A stretch of 64,000 nucleotides of DNA from G963664115 sp965263045 (lineage in GTDB: Bacteria > Acidobacteriota > Terriglobia > 20CM-2-55-15), in the NCBI GenBank assembly GCA_965263045.1, contig CBDHGK010000041.1, positions 682,001 through 746,000 on the forward strand, read 5' to 3'. The translations under genes were made by a program, and so were the position numbers. Each line of letters starts with the position of its first letter. The stretch's first letter is position 1. Below, one piece after another: positions 47,329-57,340 of the stretch. The notes under the pieces are model-generated. The model searched no databases. It was given only the letters and a program-made list of their open reading frames with translations, and was not told where the DNA came from.

Positions 47329-48759
47329 TCACGCGATTCCGAAGCCCGGCCAGAAGGTCGCCAGCAGGTAGCCGGCGACGACGATCGTCAGAAAAGTCAG
47401 GATCGTCAGCCACAAGCCCCAGGAAAACATGGTCTTCAGATTCGCACCGTATCCCGCCGCCATCGCGGGACCGCCAGCCGAGGACGGAAGCATGAACCCG
47501 CAATTGCCGGCCGCGACAACGATGTAGATGAAGGGTATCGGATTGAGACCCAGGCTCTGAAACGTACTGATCGTGATCGGTACGATGATGGCGACGGCAG
47601 CGGTGTTGCTCGTAATCTGCGTGATCACGACCGTCATGAATGAGAACACGAGGACCGCGGGGAAGGCTCCGCCCCCGGCCAGCGGAACGAGCCGGTCGGC
47701 CACGAATTGCGCCGTGCCGGTCTCGGTGAGGACCTGGCCCAGCGCCGAGCCACCGGCAAACAGATAGATCAAACCCCACACCATGTGATTCTGGGCATAC
47801 TCCCATTCCAGAATGGGCTCACCTTTGTGCCGGATGACGAAACACAGGATCCCACAGGCCAGAAAGCCGAACGCAGGAGTCAGACCCGGTAGAAGGGACG
47901 CGTATAACTGGCGGGAAAATGCCAGCCCGATGGCCGTCAGGAACAAACCCGCGCCCCACCGCTCGGGCACCGTCAGTTTTCCGAGTGCGCTGAGTTCCCG
48001 TGAGAAATACGCCCGGGTTCCTTCCACTTCATCCATTTCGGGCTTAAACGCAAATCTCATGAAGATGAACGAGACCGCGGCAATGAGTACCGTCATCGGG
48101 AACATCCGTGTCACCCACGTCGTGAACAGGAACTCGTGGGCAATCACGTCCTGCTCTACGAAACGTACGGCGAGCAGATTCGGAGCACCACCGAGCGGGG
48201 TCGCCAATCCCCCGACGCTGGTGCCCCACGCCACCGCAATCAACAACGCCGATCCAAACGCGCTCTTGCCAACGTTCTCAATTCCGATGAAACCAAGCAT
48301 CGCCAGAACGATCGGTATCATGGACGCCGCCACGACTGTGTTCGGCAGAAACGTGCTCAATACCGTCGCGACACCAAACCAGACAATGATCTGGTTTCGG
48401 GTGCGGGTTCCCACTCCGATCAGGGAGACCAGGGCGATGCGGCGATCCAGTCCCCAGCGGCTCCATAGGGAAGCCAGGATGTTGGCTGCAAGCAGGAGGA
48501 TGACGAGTTCCTGCGCGTACGCGGGAAGGATATTACCGACGGGAAGGAAATCGAAAAGAGCCAGCACCACGAGAGGTAGAAACCCCGTCACTGCCAGGTG
48601 GACCGGCTGGAAGATCCACCACCACGACATCCAGATGAGGAGGCCCAGACTGCCGCGAAGGGCAAAGGCCATCGATCCAACGGGAACCAGAAGCAAAAGT
48701 AGAAAGGCTGTGGGGCCGCCCAGGACGTGGAACGCTCTCCGATACCGTTCGAACGTCAC
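47329..48759 (-). CDS. SLC13/DASS-type sodium-dicarboxylate or sulfate permease
   Basis: 476 residues, about eleven hydrophobic segments. Two SNT-type signatures are visible: FLPNTVVAASMIP and ITQITSNTAAVAIIVP, with LATPLGGAPNLLAV and FMLPSSAGGPAMAAG after them, as in the DASS family. It sits in the inner membrane and would import a dicarboxylate or sulfate with sodium. Its ATG overlaps the threonine synthase stop by four bases, so the two are co-translated. Confidence 0.85.
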   Translation of the reverse strand: MTFERYRRAFHVLGGPTAFLLLLLVPVGSMAFALRGSLGLLIWMSWWWIFQPVHLAVTGFLPLVVLALFDFLPVGNILPAYAQELVILLLAANILASLWSRWGLDRRIALVSLIGVGTRTRNQIIVWFGVATVLSTFLPNTVVAASMIPIVLAMLGFIGIENVGKSAFGSALLIAVAWGTSVGGLATPLGGAPNLLAVRFVEQDVIAHEFLFTTWVTRMFPMTVLIAAVSFIFMRFAFKPEMDEVEGTRAYFSRELSALGKLTVPERWGAGLFLTAIGLAFSRQLYASLLPGLTPAFGFLACGILCFVIRHKGEPILEWEYAQNHMVWGLIYLFAGGSALGQVLTETGTAQFVADRLVPLAGGGAFPAVLVFSFMTVVITQITSNTAAVAIIVPITISTFQSLGLNPIPFIYIVVAAGNCGFMLPSSAGGPAMAAGYGANLKTMFSWGLWLTILTFLTIVVAGYLLATFWPGFGIA

Positions 48760-49937
48760 CGTCCAATAGCAGCCTGCCAGGCCTCGGCGTACTTATATCC
48801 GCTCCCGGTGTTGAAGACCACGACGGATTCGTCGGATTGAATGTTCCCCCGCTCGAGAAGTTTATTCACCGCGACCAGGCCCGCTCCGCCTTCGGGCGCC
48901 GCGAAGATGCCTTCCATTGCGGCCATGTCGCCACACGCGGTCATCATTTCTTCGTCGGTCCCGGCCACAGCTTCTCCGTGACTGTCATAAACGCCCCGGA
49001 GGATCAGAAAGTCTCCCAAGGGCTTGGGTACGCGCAGACCCGAGGCAATGGTCGTCGCGCCGGCCCAAAAGTCGGCGTTTTCACGGTGACCCTCGAATGC
49101 TTTGACGATGGGCGCGCAGCCGGCTGCCTGCGCAACGATCATGCGCGGACGTTCCTTTCCGATCCATCCCATGGCTTCCATTTCTTCGAATGCCTTCCAC
49201 ATGCCGATCAATCCGACACCCCCCCCGGTGGGATAGACAATGACGTCGGGGAGGCTGCCGGCGAATCCCTCCCAGAGTTCATAACCCATCGTCTTCTTCC
49301 CCTCGATCCGGTAGGGCTCCTTCAACGTGGAAACTTCGAACCACCCCTGTTCGACCATGTTGTCCGCGATAAATTTTCCGCAATCCGAGATCAGGCCATC
49401 GATCAGGCGGACGTCCGCACCGAAGGCGCGCGACTCCAATATATTGGCCGCCGGGGTATCGACTGGCATGGCGATCACGCAGGGGAGATTCGCTTTGGCC
49501 GCGTAGGCCGCGGCAGCGCCGCCTGCGTTTCCGGCAGTCGGAAGCGCTATCGTTTCAGCGCCAAGCGCGGAGGCCATCGTGATGGCGGCCGAGAGCCCCC
49601 GCGCTTTGAACGACCCTGTCGGGTTGAGTCCTTCATCCTTGATATAGAGCTGACTCAGCCCCATACGCTGTCCCAGGCGTTTCGCGTGGATCAACGGCGT
49701 CATACCTTCACCGAGCGAGACCGCGGACGCGCCCGGAAGAACCTCCGCGTATCGCCACATGGACTGTTCCCGCAGACTGAGTGATTCGAGCGTCAGCGTT
49801 CGTTTCGCAACGGACAGGTCGTACCGGGCAAGCAGTGGTGAATCGCACGCCGGGCAGACGTTCCCCAGGTTGGAATGCGCGACAGCTTGCCTGCAGTCGG
49901 GACGGGAACACTCCAGATGTGTGAGGGTTGAAGGCAT
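48756..49937 (-). CDS. thrC: Threonine synthase
   Basis: 393 residues from the ATG at 49937. An N-terminal zinc ribbon (CSRPDC then CPAC) is followed by GEGMTPLIHAKRLG, the PLP-lysine motif NPTGSFKARGLS and the phosphate-binding ALPTAGNAGGAAAAYAAKA. This matches PLP fold-type II threonine synthase (phosphohomoserine to threonine). The pairing with a DASS transporter is unusual. ThrH, which can make phosphohomoserine, is encoded 7.4 kb away on the other strand. Confidence 0.85.
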   Translation of the reverse strand: MPSTLTHLECSRPDCRQAVAHSNLGNVCPACDSPLLARYDLSVAKRTLTLESLSLREQSMWRYAEVLPGASAVSLGEGMTPLIHAKRLGQRMGLSQLYIKDEGLNPTGSFKARGLSAAITMASALGAETIALPTAGNAGGAAAAYAAKANLPCVIAMPVDTPAANILESRAFGADVRLIDGLISDCGKFIADNMVEQGWFEVSTLKEPYRIEGKKTMGYELWEGFAGSLPDVIVYPTGGGVGLIGMWKAFEEMEAMGWIGKERPRMIVAQAAGCAPIVKAFEGHRENADFWAGATTIASGLRVPKPLGDFLILRGVYDSHGEAVAGTDEEMMTACGDMAAMEGIFAAPEGGAGLVAVNKLLERGNIQSDESVVVFNTGSGYKYAEAWQAAIGR

Positions 49938-50480
49938 CCCGACAGCGAGTCTAGCACGGGCTGTGGGCACGCTATTGTCCGCGTGGATATTGATGTGACA
50001 CCAGGCGGATTTGACGATCCCGGATAAGAGTCCGCGCCCCAAACCGACCGGAATCGGGCGGACCAGTATCGAAGATAGGACATGCCACACACCTACCGAA
50101 CCTATTGCAACTATTTCCTGTCTAGACATCTTTCAGAAAACATCCTCCCCCGTTGGGCGAATATGCGTATCAGCAGGGGCCGACGGCTATGGCAGCGCTG
50201 TCAACGTCGTCATATGGGTGTGATGTAAACCTGCGCCCTGGGGGCAGGCCGTCGCGCGGCCGTCCTCCGGAAATCCACTCTCGCAGGGAGAGGCTCAAGC
50301 AGCGATCTCTGGCCGAACGCCGGATCTCAAAAGTTAGAAAAGGAGTGGTATAAACTGAGAACCTTCTCCCAGCGGGACAGCGTTTCTGTGCGATTTGTTT
50401 TGACGACGTAAGAGTGACAGGGATTCCGGCGATCTAGCGCTTCGAGAAGAAATCGACATTAACTGAGGGTAGAAATCGAC
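49938..50480. other. Divergent spacer between thrC and the cytochrome c gene
   Basis: About 540 bp with no supported gene. Around 50190-50220 the sequence resembles that at 55473-55515 (ATGGC, TGTCAA, GTC and TATGGGT in the same order), both being upstream of exported-protein operons. No promoter consensus is clear. Confidence 0.4.
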
Positions 50481-50990
50481 ATGGGACATGGTCAGTTGGA
50501 CAATCGCTGGGTCCGAGCCCTGAGGTCACCGACCTTGAAGCTGTGGGTAGGGACATGCGTTTTGTTGGCTCCAGCGGGAGCTTGCTCCCGAGCCGTGGTG
50601 AATGTGGGAGTCCCTCGAACAGCCGCCATCGCAGGCGAGGCAGACGCGAGCTCGGTGGTCGCTGTTTCGGTGTGGGACGGCGTGTTTACCCGCCCTCAAG
50701 CGTCCCGCGGTGAGGGCAGATTTCAACAGGTGTGCGCCCCCTGCCACCGTATCAGGGAGTTTTCAGGCAACCTGTTTCGACGGAGTTGGAGCGGGTCGGC
50801 GGTGGGCGATCTGTTTGACTTGATTTATACAACGATGCCGGACGACAATCCTGCAAGCCTGCCCCTTGAGGAGTATGCCGAAATCGTCGCCTTTATACTC
50901 AGATCGAACGATTATCCCGGTGGTGAGGAAGACCTGCCGACTGATCCGATTGAACTTTCAAACATCAGGGTCGTCGACGCGCCGGAATGA
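50481..50990 (+). CDS. Exported monohaem cytochrome c
   Basis: 169 residues with a hydrophobic N-terminal segment ending LLAPAGAC, possibly a lipobox. The haem site CAPCH is at about 85-89, and a distal ligand candidate Met lies in YTTMPDDNP. It overlaps a possible early ATG of the PQQ dehydrogenase and would be a natural electron acceptor for it. Confidence 0.85.
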   Translation: MGHGQLDNRWVRALRSPTLKLWVGTCVLLAPAGACSRAVVNVGVPRTAAIAGEADASSVVAVSVWDGVFTRPQASRGEGRFQQVCAPCHRIREFSGNLFRRSWSGSAVGDLFDLIYTTMPDDNPASLPLEEYAEIVAFILRSNDYPGGEEDLPTDPIELSNIRVVDAPE

Positions 50991-51031
50991 ATCCGAACGA
51001 GCCACTTTCGCGTTTCGAGGAGGATCGATCA

Positions 51032-53104
51032 ATGATCAACATTGTCCACCGACGTTTCCGACAGAGCAGACGCTTCATCTGTTTCCTCTGTTTCCTCGCC
51101 CCCACTGTTGTGGGTGTATTAATGTTTGGCGTTCCTGTTGTCTCCGGGGAGCAGGCCGCGAGCGCTGGAGAATGGCGCTACATCGGTGGCGACGCGGGCC
51201 ACACGCGATATGCGCCTCTGGGTCAGATCAATGCGGACAATTTCGAAGAACTCGAGGTCGCCTGGCTGTGGCGGGGTGATAACTTCGGTCCGCGTGTCGA
51301 CTACCTGTACCGTGCGATCCCGCTCTACGTCGATGGCATGCTTTACACCGTGGCCGGACAGCGACGGACGGTGGTTGCGATTGACGCGGCCACGGGAGAA
51401 ACGATCTGGACCTACCGCGAACCCCATACGACACGCTATGAGCGGGGCATGCGGAACAACTATGGGAAGGGCGTCGCCTATGCCGAAGTGGATGGCCGTG
51501 GGCGAATCTTCATGAGCAGTCCGGGCTTCTTTCTCCATGCGCTGGATGCAAAGACCGGCCGCCCCGTCGAAAACTGGGGGAATCGGGTTCCCGTCGACGG
51601 CTTTCCCGCAAGCGGTGCCGTGGACATGCTGCCTGACCTGGTCGCCGACTGGGAGCCATGGTTGACCTCCGGTTACGCCTACGACCCAGAACAGGGCATT
51701 CCCAGGGATCTCGGAAACCTGAGCACCTCCTCGCCTCCGATTGTTGTAAATGGCGTGATTATTGTCGGGAATGTCCACGAGCAGGGTTACTACCAGACCC
51801 GCGTCGAGAACATCCCGGGCGACATCCTGGCATATGACGCGGCCACGGGAGAATTTCTGTGGAAGTTTCACGTGATTCCACGCCCCGGCGAGTTCGGTCA
51901 CGAAACCTGGGAGAACGACGCCTGGATGACCACCGGTGACGTATCGTCCTGGGCACCGATGTCGGCCGACCCCGAACGTGGGATTGTATATATTCCCACC
52001 AACCCACCGACGATCGACTTCTACGGCGGCTTCCGACCGGGCGACAACCTGTTTGGCACCAGCGTTCTTGCTTTGGACGTTCGAACCGGCGATCGCGTGT
52101 GGCACTACCAGACCGTCCACCATGACATCTGGAACTTCGACAACCCGACGGCCCCCGTGCTGATGGACGTCGTCGTCGACGGGGAGCCGACGCCGATCGC
52201 TGTTCAGACGACGAAACAGGGTTTTGCCTATACCTGGAACCGCGGGACCGGCGAGCCCGTGTGGCCGATCGAGGAGCGGCCGGTGGCTGAGTCTGAGATC
52301 CCGGGCGAGCTCCTGTCGCCCACCCAACCATTCCCAACCAGACCGGCGGCATTCGAGATGCAGGAATTGACCGAGGACATGCTCATTGATTTCACGCCGG
52401 AACTGCGGGCCGAAGCGCTCGAGATCATCCAGGACTATCGGCTCGGGCCGCTGTTCAACCCGCCGATCCAGGTGGGCCACCCTTCGGGCCTGCGCTCGTT
52501 TGTCAGCTGTCCGAGCGGAGCATCGAATATCTACGGACCCACATCGGCTGATATTGAATCCGGGATCCTGTACGTTTCGACCCAACGCGGATGCCGATCC
52601 GAAAATATTGTCCCGGGGCGAGAGATGGACGAGCCCGACGACATCATGACGACGGGTCGGACGCTGTCGGACTGGGTTGTTGCCAACCGTGGCGATTTTC
52701 GAGGGCCCCAGGGACTTCCGATCTTCAAGCCTCCCTACAGTCAAATCGTTGCGATCGACATGAACACTGGGGAGCACCTCTGGGCGATCCCAAATGGGGA
52801 CACGCCGGATCGAATCAAAAACCATCCGGCTCTACAGGGTGTGGACCTGCCCAACACCGGCAGACAATCTCACCCGGTCACGATGGTAACGTCCAGCTTG
52901 TTGGTTACCGCCGAGGGTCCCACCGGCGCGCCGCTTCTTCATGCAGTGAACAAGCGGACTGGAGAGCGCCTGGCGACAGTGGATTTGCCGGCGCCGGGCC
53001 AATACGGCATGATCACTTATATTCATGAAGGCCGGCAGCACATCGTGGTGCAGATCGCCAGTCCAGACCATCCGGGTTCTCTGGTGGCGCTCCGACTGCC
53101 TTGA
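51032..53104 (+). CDS. PQQ-dependent dehydrogenase (periplasmic, first of a tandem pair)
   Basis: 690 residues from the ATG at 51032, chosen for the GAGGAGG site just before it rather than the ATG that overlaps the cytochrome gene. An N-terminal hydrophobic segment is followed by the propeller: EWRYIGGDAGHTRYAPLGQI, VVAIDAATGETIWTYREP, WHYQTVHHDIWNFDNPTAPV, and AIDMNTGEHLWAIPNGDTP. The HHDIWNFD blade is typical of glucose- and alcohol-type quinoproteins. The substrate is unknown. Confidence 0.9.
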   Translation: MINIVHRRFRQSRRFICFLCFLAPTVVGVLMFGVPVVSGEQAASAGEWRYIGGDAGHTRYAPLGQINADNFEELEVAWLWRGDNFGPRVDYLYRAIPLYVDGMLYTVAGQRRTVVAIDAATGETIWTYREPHTTRYERGMRNNYGKGVAYAEVDGRGRIFMSSPGFFLHALDAKTGRPVENWGNRVPVDGFPASGAVDMLPDLVADWEPWLTSGYAYDPEQGIPRDLGNLSTSSPPIVVNGVIIVGNVHEQGYYQTRVENIPGDILAYDAATGEFLWKFHVIPRPGEFGHETWENDAWMTTGDVSSWAPMSADPERGIVYIPTNPPTIDFYGGFRPGDNLFGTSVLALDVRTGDRVWHYQTVHHDIWNFDNPTAPVLMDVVVDGEPTPIAVQTTKQGFAYTWNRGTGEPVWPIEERPVAESEIPGELLSPTQPFPTRPAAFEMQELTEDMLIDFTPELRAEALEIIQDYRLGPLFNPPIQVGHPSGLRSFVSCPSGASNIYGPTSADIESGILYVSTQRGCRSENIVPGREMDEPDDIMTTGRTLSDWVVANRGDFRGPQGLPIFKPPYSQIVAIDMNTGEHLWAIPNGDTPDRIKNHPALQGVDLPNTGRQSHPVTMVTSSLLVTAEGPTGAPLLHAVNKRTGERLATVDLPAPGQYGMITYIHEGRQHIVVQIASPDHPGSLVALRLP

Positions 53105-53267
53105 TCTGCATAGCCGTCGGCGCACCTGGAGAATCAATCATGACGGTGCAGATCACGGAGGTCTACCGGTCCAATGGATTCGGAAACGCGGTCTGGGGAC
53201 GTAGCGGCGAACCCGGGTCACTCCAGAATCGGGAGTCATGAGTCTCAGTTCTTCTCGAGGAGGAAAA

Positions 53268-55400
53268 ATGAAGAAGCGATCCCTTTCCACTTATTGTGCC
53301 CTGGCTCTGATGGCCTTGATGGGGGTACCGTCCACAGGCTTCGCCCGACAGCGGGGCGTCGAGAACGGCGAGTGGCGCTATCTGGGTGGCGATGCTGGTA
53401 GCACCCGTTCAGCCCCGATGCTCGATCAGATCAACGCATCCAACTTCTCGGATCTGGAAGTCGCCTGGACCTGGCGCGGAGACAACTTCGGCCCAGCCGT
53501 CGAGTACACGGCCCGTGCCACTCCGATCTTTGTGGACGGCATGCTGTACACAGTCACCGGTCAGCGGCGCCATGTGGTGGCGATCGACGCCTCCACGGGC
53601 GAAACCCTCTGGACCTTCCGGGAGCCCGAAACGCTGCGATACCTGCGTTCACCCAGAACGGATTTCGGCAAGGGCGTCGCCTATGCCGAAGTGAACGGAC
53701 GGGGCGTTGTCTATGTCACGTCACCCGCTTTCTTCCTCTGGGCGCTGGATGCTAAGACGGGCCGGCCCCTGGAAAACTGGGGCGCCCCGGTTGGGCTGGA
53801 AGAGTTTTACGATACCGGGGTCGTCGATCTGATACCCGACCTCATGGCGGACTGGCAGCCCTGGCTCGACTGGAGGGAGCCTTACGATCCGGATATGGGG
53901 GTTCCTCAAAGGCTGGGCATGGTAACGAGTTCTTCGCCCCCGATAGTCGTCAACGGCGTCGTTGTCGTGCTCACCGGACACGAACCGAGTTACGACCAGA
54001 CCCGGATCGAGAACATCCCCGGCGATATCATGGGTTACGATGCCCGAACCGGAGAGCATCTCTGGAAATTCCATGTCATTCCACGGCCCGGCGAGTTCGG
54101 TCACGAGACGTGGGAGGGCGATGCCTGGAAATGGTCCGGAGACATGTCGCAGTGGGCTCCTGCTTCTGCCGACCCTGAGCTCGGGTTGGTGTATGTGGTG
54201 ACGAACGCTTCGACCGTCGAGTCGTACACGGGCCATCGCCCGGGTCACAACCTCTTCGGTGGCAGCGTCGTGGCCCTGGACGTGGAGACCGGTCAGCGGC
54301 GGTGGCATTACCAGGTCCACCACAGCGACCAGTGGAACTACGACATTCCGACTGCACCCATCCTGCTGGATCTGAACGTGGAGGGGGAACCGGTGCCCGC
54401 GCTGATCCAGAACACAAAGCAGGGCCTCGTCTTCGCACTCAACCGCGAGACCGGGGAGCCGATCTGGCCGATTGCTGAGCGCCCGGTGATGCAATCGCAG
54501 GTACCCGGAAACTACACCGCGCCGACCCAGCCCTACCCGAGCCGGCCGGAACCGCTGGACCCGATCGTGTGGGACGGCATCACTGAGGACTTCCTGCTGG
54601 ACTACACGCCCGTGTTGCGGGAACGGGCAGCGGAGATCCTGAGCGAGTTCCGCGTGGGCGGCCTCTACATTCCGGCGCTCCCGTATCCCCATGACAACGA
54701 CTACATCAACGTCGTCAACTGCATGGGTGGGTTGAACATCTACCATCCGCCCATCGCGGATTTCACGACGGCAATCATGTATGCGCCCCACAACCGGGAC
54801 TGCAGCGCTCCGGGCTACCTCGTTCCGACGAACGGGGTGGACGAGGAACGCGGGTTGGCAGGACCGAGTGCCGAGGCGTGGCGGGGTCGGGAACGGCATA
54901 CGCCCACCACGGGAACCACGGTCGCCGCCTGGGCGCCCGGTGGACCTGGAACGGGCCGCCTGGGGCTGATCGATGGCCTGCCGGTCTACAAGCCGCTGTA
55001 CCAGGGACTCGCCGCCTATGACATGAACACGGGCGAGAAGCTCTGGGACATTCCCATTGGCCATACCCCGGACCGGATCACAAACCACCCGCTCCTTGCG
55101 GGGGTGGATGTACCTAATTCTGGAGGGACCGGTCACTCGATCCAGATGGTCGTCGGCGATCTCCTCGTCCAGACCTCGGAAGACCTGAGAGGAGAGACTG
55201 AAGTCAACGAAAATGGTATGCCATTGCTGCACGCCCGAGACAAGCGGACCGGAGAGATCCTCGCGAGCATCGAGGTTCCGATTCCCGGCCAGTACGGAAT
55301 GATGACCTATATGCACGCAGGCAAGCAGTACATCGTGATGCAGGCAGGGAGCGCACGGCGCAATCAACCGGGTTCTCTCGTGGCACTGACGCTGCCGTAA
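53268..55400 (+). CDS. PQQ-dependent dehydrogenase (second of the tandem pair)
   Basis: 710 residues from the ATG at 53268 with a GAGGAGG site; a signal peptide ends STGFARQ. It follows the plan of the upstream protein blade by blade (EWRYLGGDAGSTRSAPML, WHYQVHHSDQWNYDIPTAP, AYDMNTGEKLWDIPIGHTP), so the pair arose by duplication. A longer C-terminal loop (around 520-570) with GRERHTPTTGTT is unique to this copy and may change specificity. Confidence 0.9.
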   Translation: MKKRSLSTYCALALMALMGVPSTGFARQRGVENGEWRYLGGDAGSTRSAPMLDQINASNFSDLEVAWTWRGDNFGPAVEYTARATPIFVDGMLYTVTGQRRHVVAIDASTGETLWTFREPETLRYLRSPRTDFGKGVAYAEVNGRGVVYVTSPAFFLWALDAKTGRPLENWGAPVGLEEFYDTGVVDLIPDLMADWQPWLDWREPYDPDMGVPQRLGMVTSSSPPIVVNGVVVVLTGHEPSYDQTRIENIPGDIMGYDARTGEHLWKFHVIPRPGEFGHETWEGDAWKWSGDMSQWAPASADPELGLVYVVTNASTVESYTGHRPGHNLFGGSVVALDVETGQRRWHYQVHHSDQWNYDIPTAPILLDLNVEGEPVPALIQNTKQGLVFALNRETGEPIWPIAERPVMQSQVPGNYTAPTQPYPSRPEPLDPIVWDGITEDFLLDYTPVLRERAAEILSEFRVGGLYIPALPYPHDNDYINVVNCMGGLNIYHPPIADFTTAIMYAPHNRDCSAPGYLVPTNGVDEERGLAGPSAEAWRGRERHTPTTGTTVAAWAPGGPGTGRLGLIDGLPVYKPLYQGLAAYDMNTGEKLWDIPIGHTPDRITNHPLLAGVDVPNSGGTGHSIQMVVGDLLVQTSEDLRGETEVNENGMPLLHARDKRTGEILASIEVPIPGQYGMMTYMHAGKQYIVMQAGSARRNQPGSLVALTLP

Positions 55401-55872
55401 TAGCGCGGGCGGTTCGGTCGGTGAGGCCGGGCAGGGACAAGGCCTGAGACCTGGCTAGCGTTCGTGCGCCTTCTTCGTGATGGCCACGGTGTCAATGTGG
55501 TCGTATGGGTATCGGGCCGGAGAACTGTCTTTGATTGTTTTTCCGCGCCATCTACGCTGCAGACGGAGTCAGGTTCTGAAATGCGCTCGTCCGCTCGCAA
55601 TCCAGGGCCCGTGGTCGAACTTCGTTCAAATGCTTCAGTGCGGCGGAGTTAGGTGTCCGTCCCGGAACTCTTGCCGAGGGTCAATCCACTCGCAAATCCC
55701 TCTGGATCAGCCACCAATGATGCAATAATCTCTCTATGCAGGGGGCTCGAAAACTCCGTCAGGGCAAATCCTCGCGGCACAATCACGCTGCAGTCGTGAC
55801 AAAGCCGAACCGCTTCACCCTCCGGCGATCCGAAAGGTTTGTAGTGAAACAATGCTTTCTCGGGAGGACATG
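55401..55872. other. Spacer with no supported gene
   Basis: About 470 bp upstream of the second DUF6152 gene. It contains the segment at 55473-55515 that resembles 50190-50220. Possible short frames lack ribosome sites. Confidence 0.4.
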
Positions 55873-56250
55873 ATGAATCTGAAGTCTCTGAGCCTTGCCG
55901 TCGCAACATTTGTCGCTTTAGGCGCGTCGGCGCTGGCGCATCATTCACATGCGAACTACAACACAGGCGAGTTCACCAACCTGTCCGGCACTGTTACCGA
56001 GGTAGCCTGGGGGAACCCGCATGTCTGGCTGTACATGGAGATCGCCGACGAGCAGGGCCGGCCTCAGGCGTGGACCATGGAGGGCGGCAGCCTCCAGGCG
56101 TTAATGCGCGGCGGCTGGCAACGCGACAGCCTGAAGCCAGGCGACAGGATCAGCGTGCGGTGCCATCTGGTGAGAGATGGGTCCCCAGGCTGCCTGATGG
56201 GTTTCGTGACGAACATCAACGGTACGGCCATGGACAAGGAGTTCGACTGA
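55873..56250 (+). CDS. DUF6152 family exported protein (copy 2)
   Basis: 125 residues; two adjacent ATGs follow a GGGAGGAC site, and the second is taken. The signal peptide ends ALGASALA and the mature protein begins HHSHANYNTG, so it would have a free N-terminal His if cleaved there. Landmarks are LSGTVTEVAWGNPHVWLYMEI, AWTMEGGSLQALMRGGW and SLKPGDRISVRCHLVRDG. It leads the operon with the gene at 56295. Function unknown. Confidence 0.85.
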   Translation: MNLKSLSLAVATFVALGASALAHHSHANYNTGEFTNLSGTVTEVAWGNPHVWLYMEIADEQGRPQAWTMEGGSLQALMRGGWQRDSLKPGDRISVRCHLVRDGSPGCLMGFVTNINGTAMDKEFD

Positions 56251-56294
56251 ACCTGTTGCCAAGGTATGACACGAAAGAATCGGAGGAACATCAG

Positions 56295-57314
56295 ATGCGT
56301 TATCTCGGACTGGTATCGGTGGCCCTGGTCCTGCTGAACACCAGCGCCTCCTTTGCGCAGGGTTGGCGTGAGTATGTCAGCCCCGATGAGTTCTTCATGG
56401 TCAGTATGCCGGCGGAGCCACAAATAACGGAGACGACCTACCGCGCGGCGTCAGGCGCGATCCTGCCGGCGAAGATATTTGTCGCGACCGAAGGCCAGAG
56501 TGGTGCTTCCATCACCGTCGTCCACTACATGAACGCAAGCGCGGCAGACGTGGAGGGCGCCATCGAACTTGAGCTGCAGAGCTTCCGCAGCCGTTCGGGA
56601 GAGATTACCTATGATAGCCCGCAAGTAATGGAGGGCCTTCCGGGACATATGATCTACCACTTGAATCCGGACCAGAGCCGCACCGCTGCCGGGATTTTCC
56701 TGCACGCGGGGCCGTCCGAACATGGTGGACCGGGGCGCCTGTATATCCTCGTGGGCATTGCGGCCCCGGGCGCGCCATCGCCGATACAGTTCCCGCAATC
56801 GTTCTTTTTGCTCGACGATGCAGGCAACCGCCTGGACTATACAACCGACGCAAACGGGCAGAGAGTTCGGAGCTTTCGCGGCCAACGGGCAAGCGTCGGC
56901 GCGGCCTACAGTGCGCGCGAGCCGGTGTCCTGTGAGTCGAGCGGGGAGCCCGCCCAGGGCCGGCCGACCCCGGCGCAGGTGGTGAGGCACCTCAAGTGCA
57001 CAGCCGAAGGCGTCGCCGACGGCAGCCTCTTTCTCCTTGAGGAGGTCGAAGTGAGCGAGATCGGCGAAGGCGAGACTTTTGACGCGAGTTACTTCCCCGA
57101 CATCGACGTCGCCCACCCGGTGTTTCCGATTCGGGGGAATCTGGTGCGCTACGAGTGCCGACGCGAAAATGGCTCCAATGACGGAGCCAACTGCGTCTCC
57201 CATGTTGAGGCGAACGCATCCGGCAATTGCTTCAAGACCACCTCAGGTGACTGGAACTGCAGCATGTCGAACCTTGTGCAACGGACGACGGCGGGCGTGG
57301 CACCGCCGGAGTAG
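56295..57314 (+). CDS. Secreted protein, partner family of DUF6152 (copy 2, extended)
   Basis: 339 residues from the ATG after a CGGAGGAACA site. A signal peptide ends TSASFAQ. The first about 200 mature residues follow the gene at 15046-15666, but this protein has an extra C-terminal region of about 130 residues with four or more cysteines (CESSG, HLKCTAEG, RYECRRENG, GNCFKTTSGDWNCS), suggesting disulfides. No known domain is recognised. Confidence 0.75.
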   Translation: MRYLGLVSVALVLLNTSASFAQGWREYVSPDEFFMVSMPAEPQITETTYRAASGAILPAKIFVATEGQSGASITVVHYMNASAADVEGAIELELQSFRSRSGEITYDSPQVMEGLPGHMIYHLNPDQSRTAAGIFLHAGPSEHGGPGRLYILVGIAAPGAPSPIQFPQSFFLLDDAGNRLDYTTDANGQRVRSFRGQRASVGAAYSAREPVSCESSGEPAQGRPTPAQVVRHLKCTAEGVADGSLFLLEEVEVSEIGEGETFDASYFPDIDVAHPVFPIRGNLVRYECRRENGSNDGANCVSHVEANASGNCFKTTSGDWNCSMSNLVQRTTAGVAPPE

Positions 57315-57340
57315 GAAGGACGAACAAGAAAGGGACATGG

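Noticed and set aside
51119..55367. Very long antisense frames (over 540 residues) across both PQQ dehydrogenases
   Set aside because: High-GC coding leaves the antisense third-position frame open; the sense proteins have clear family motifs, the antisense ones have none.
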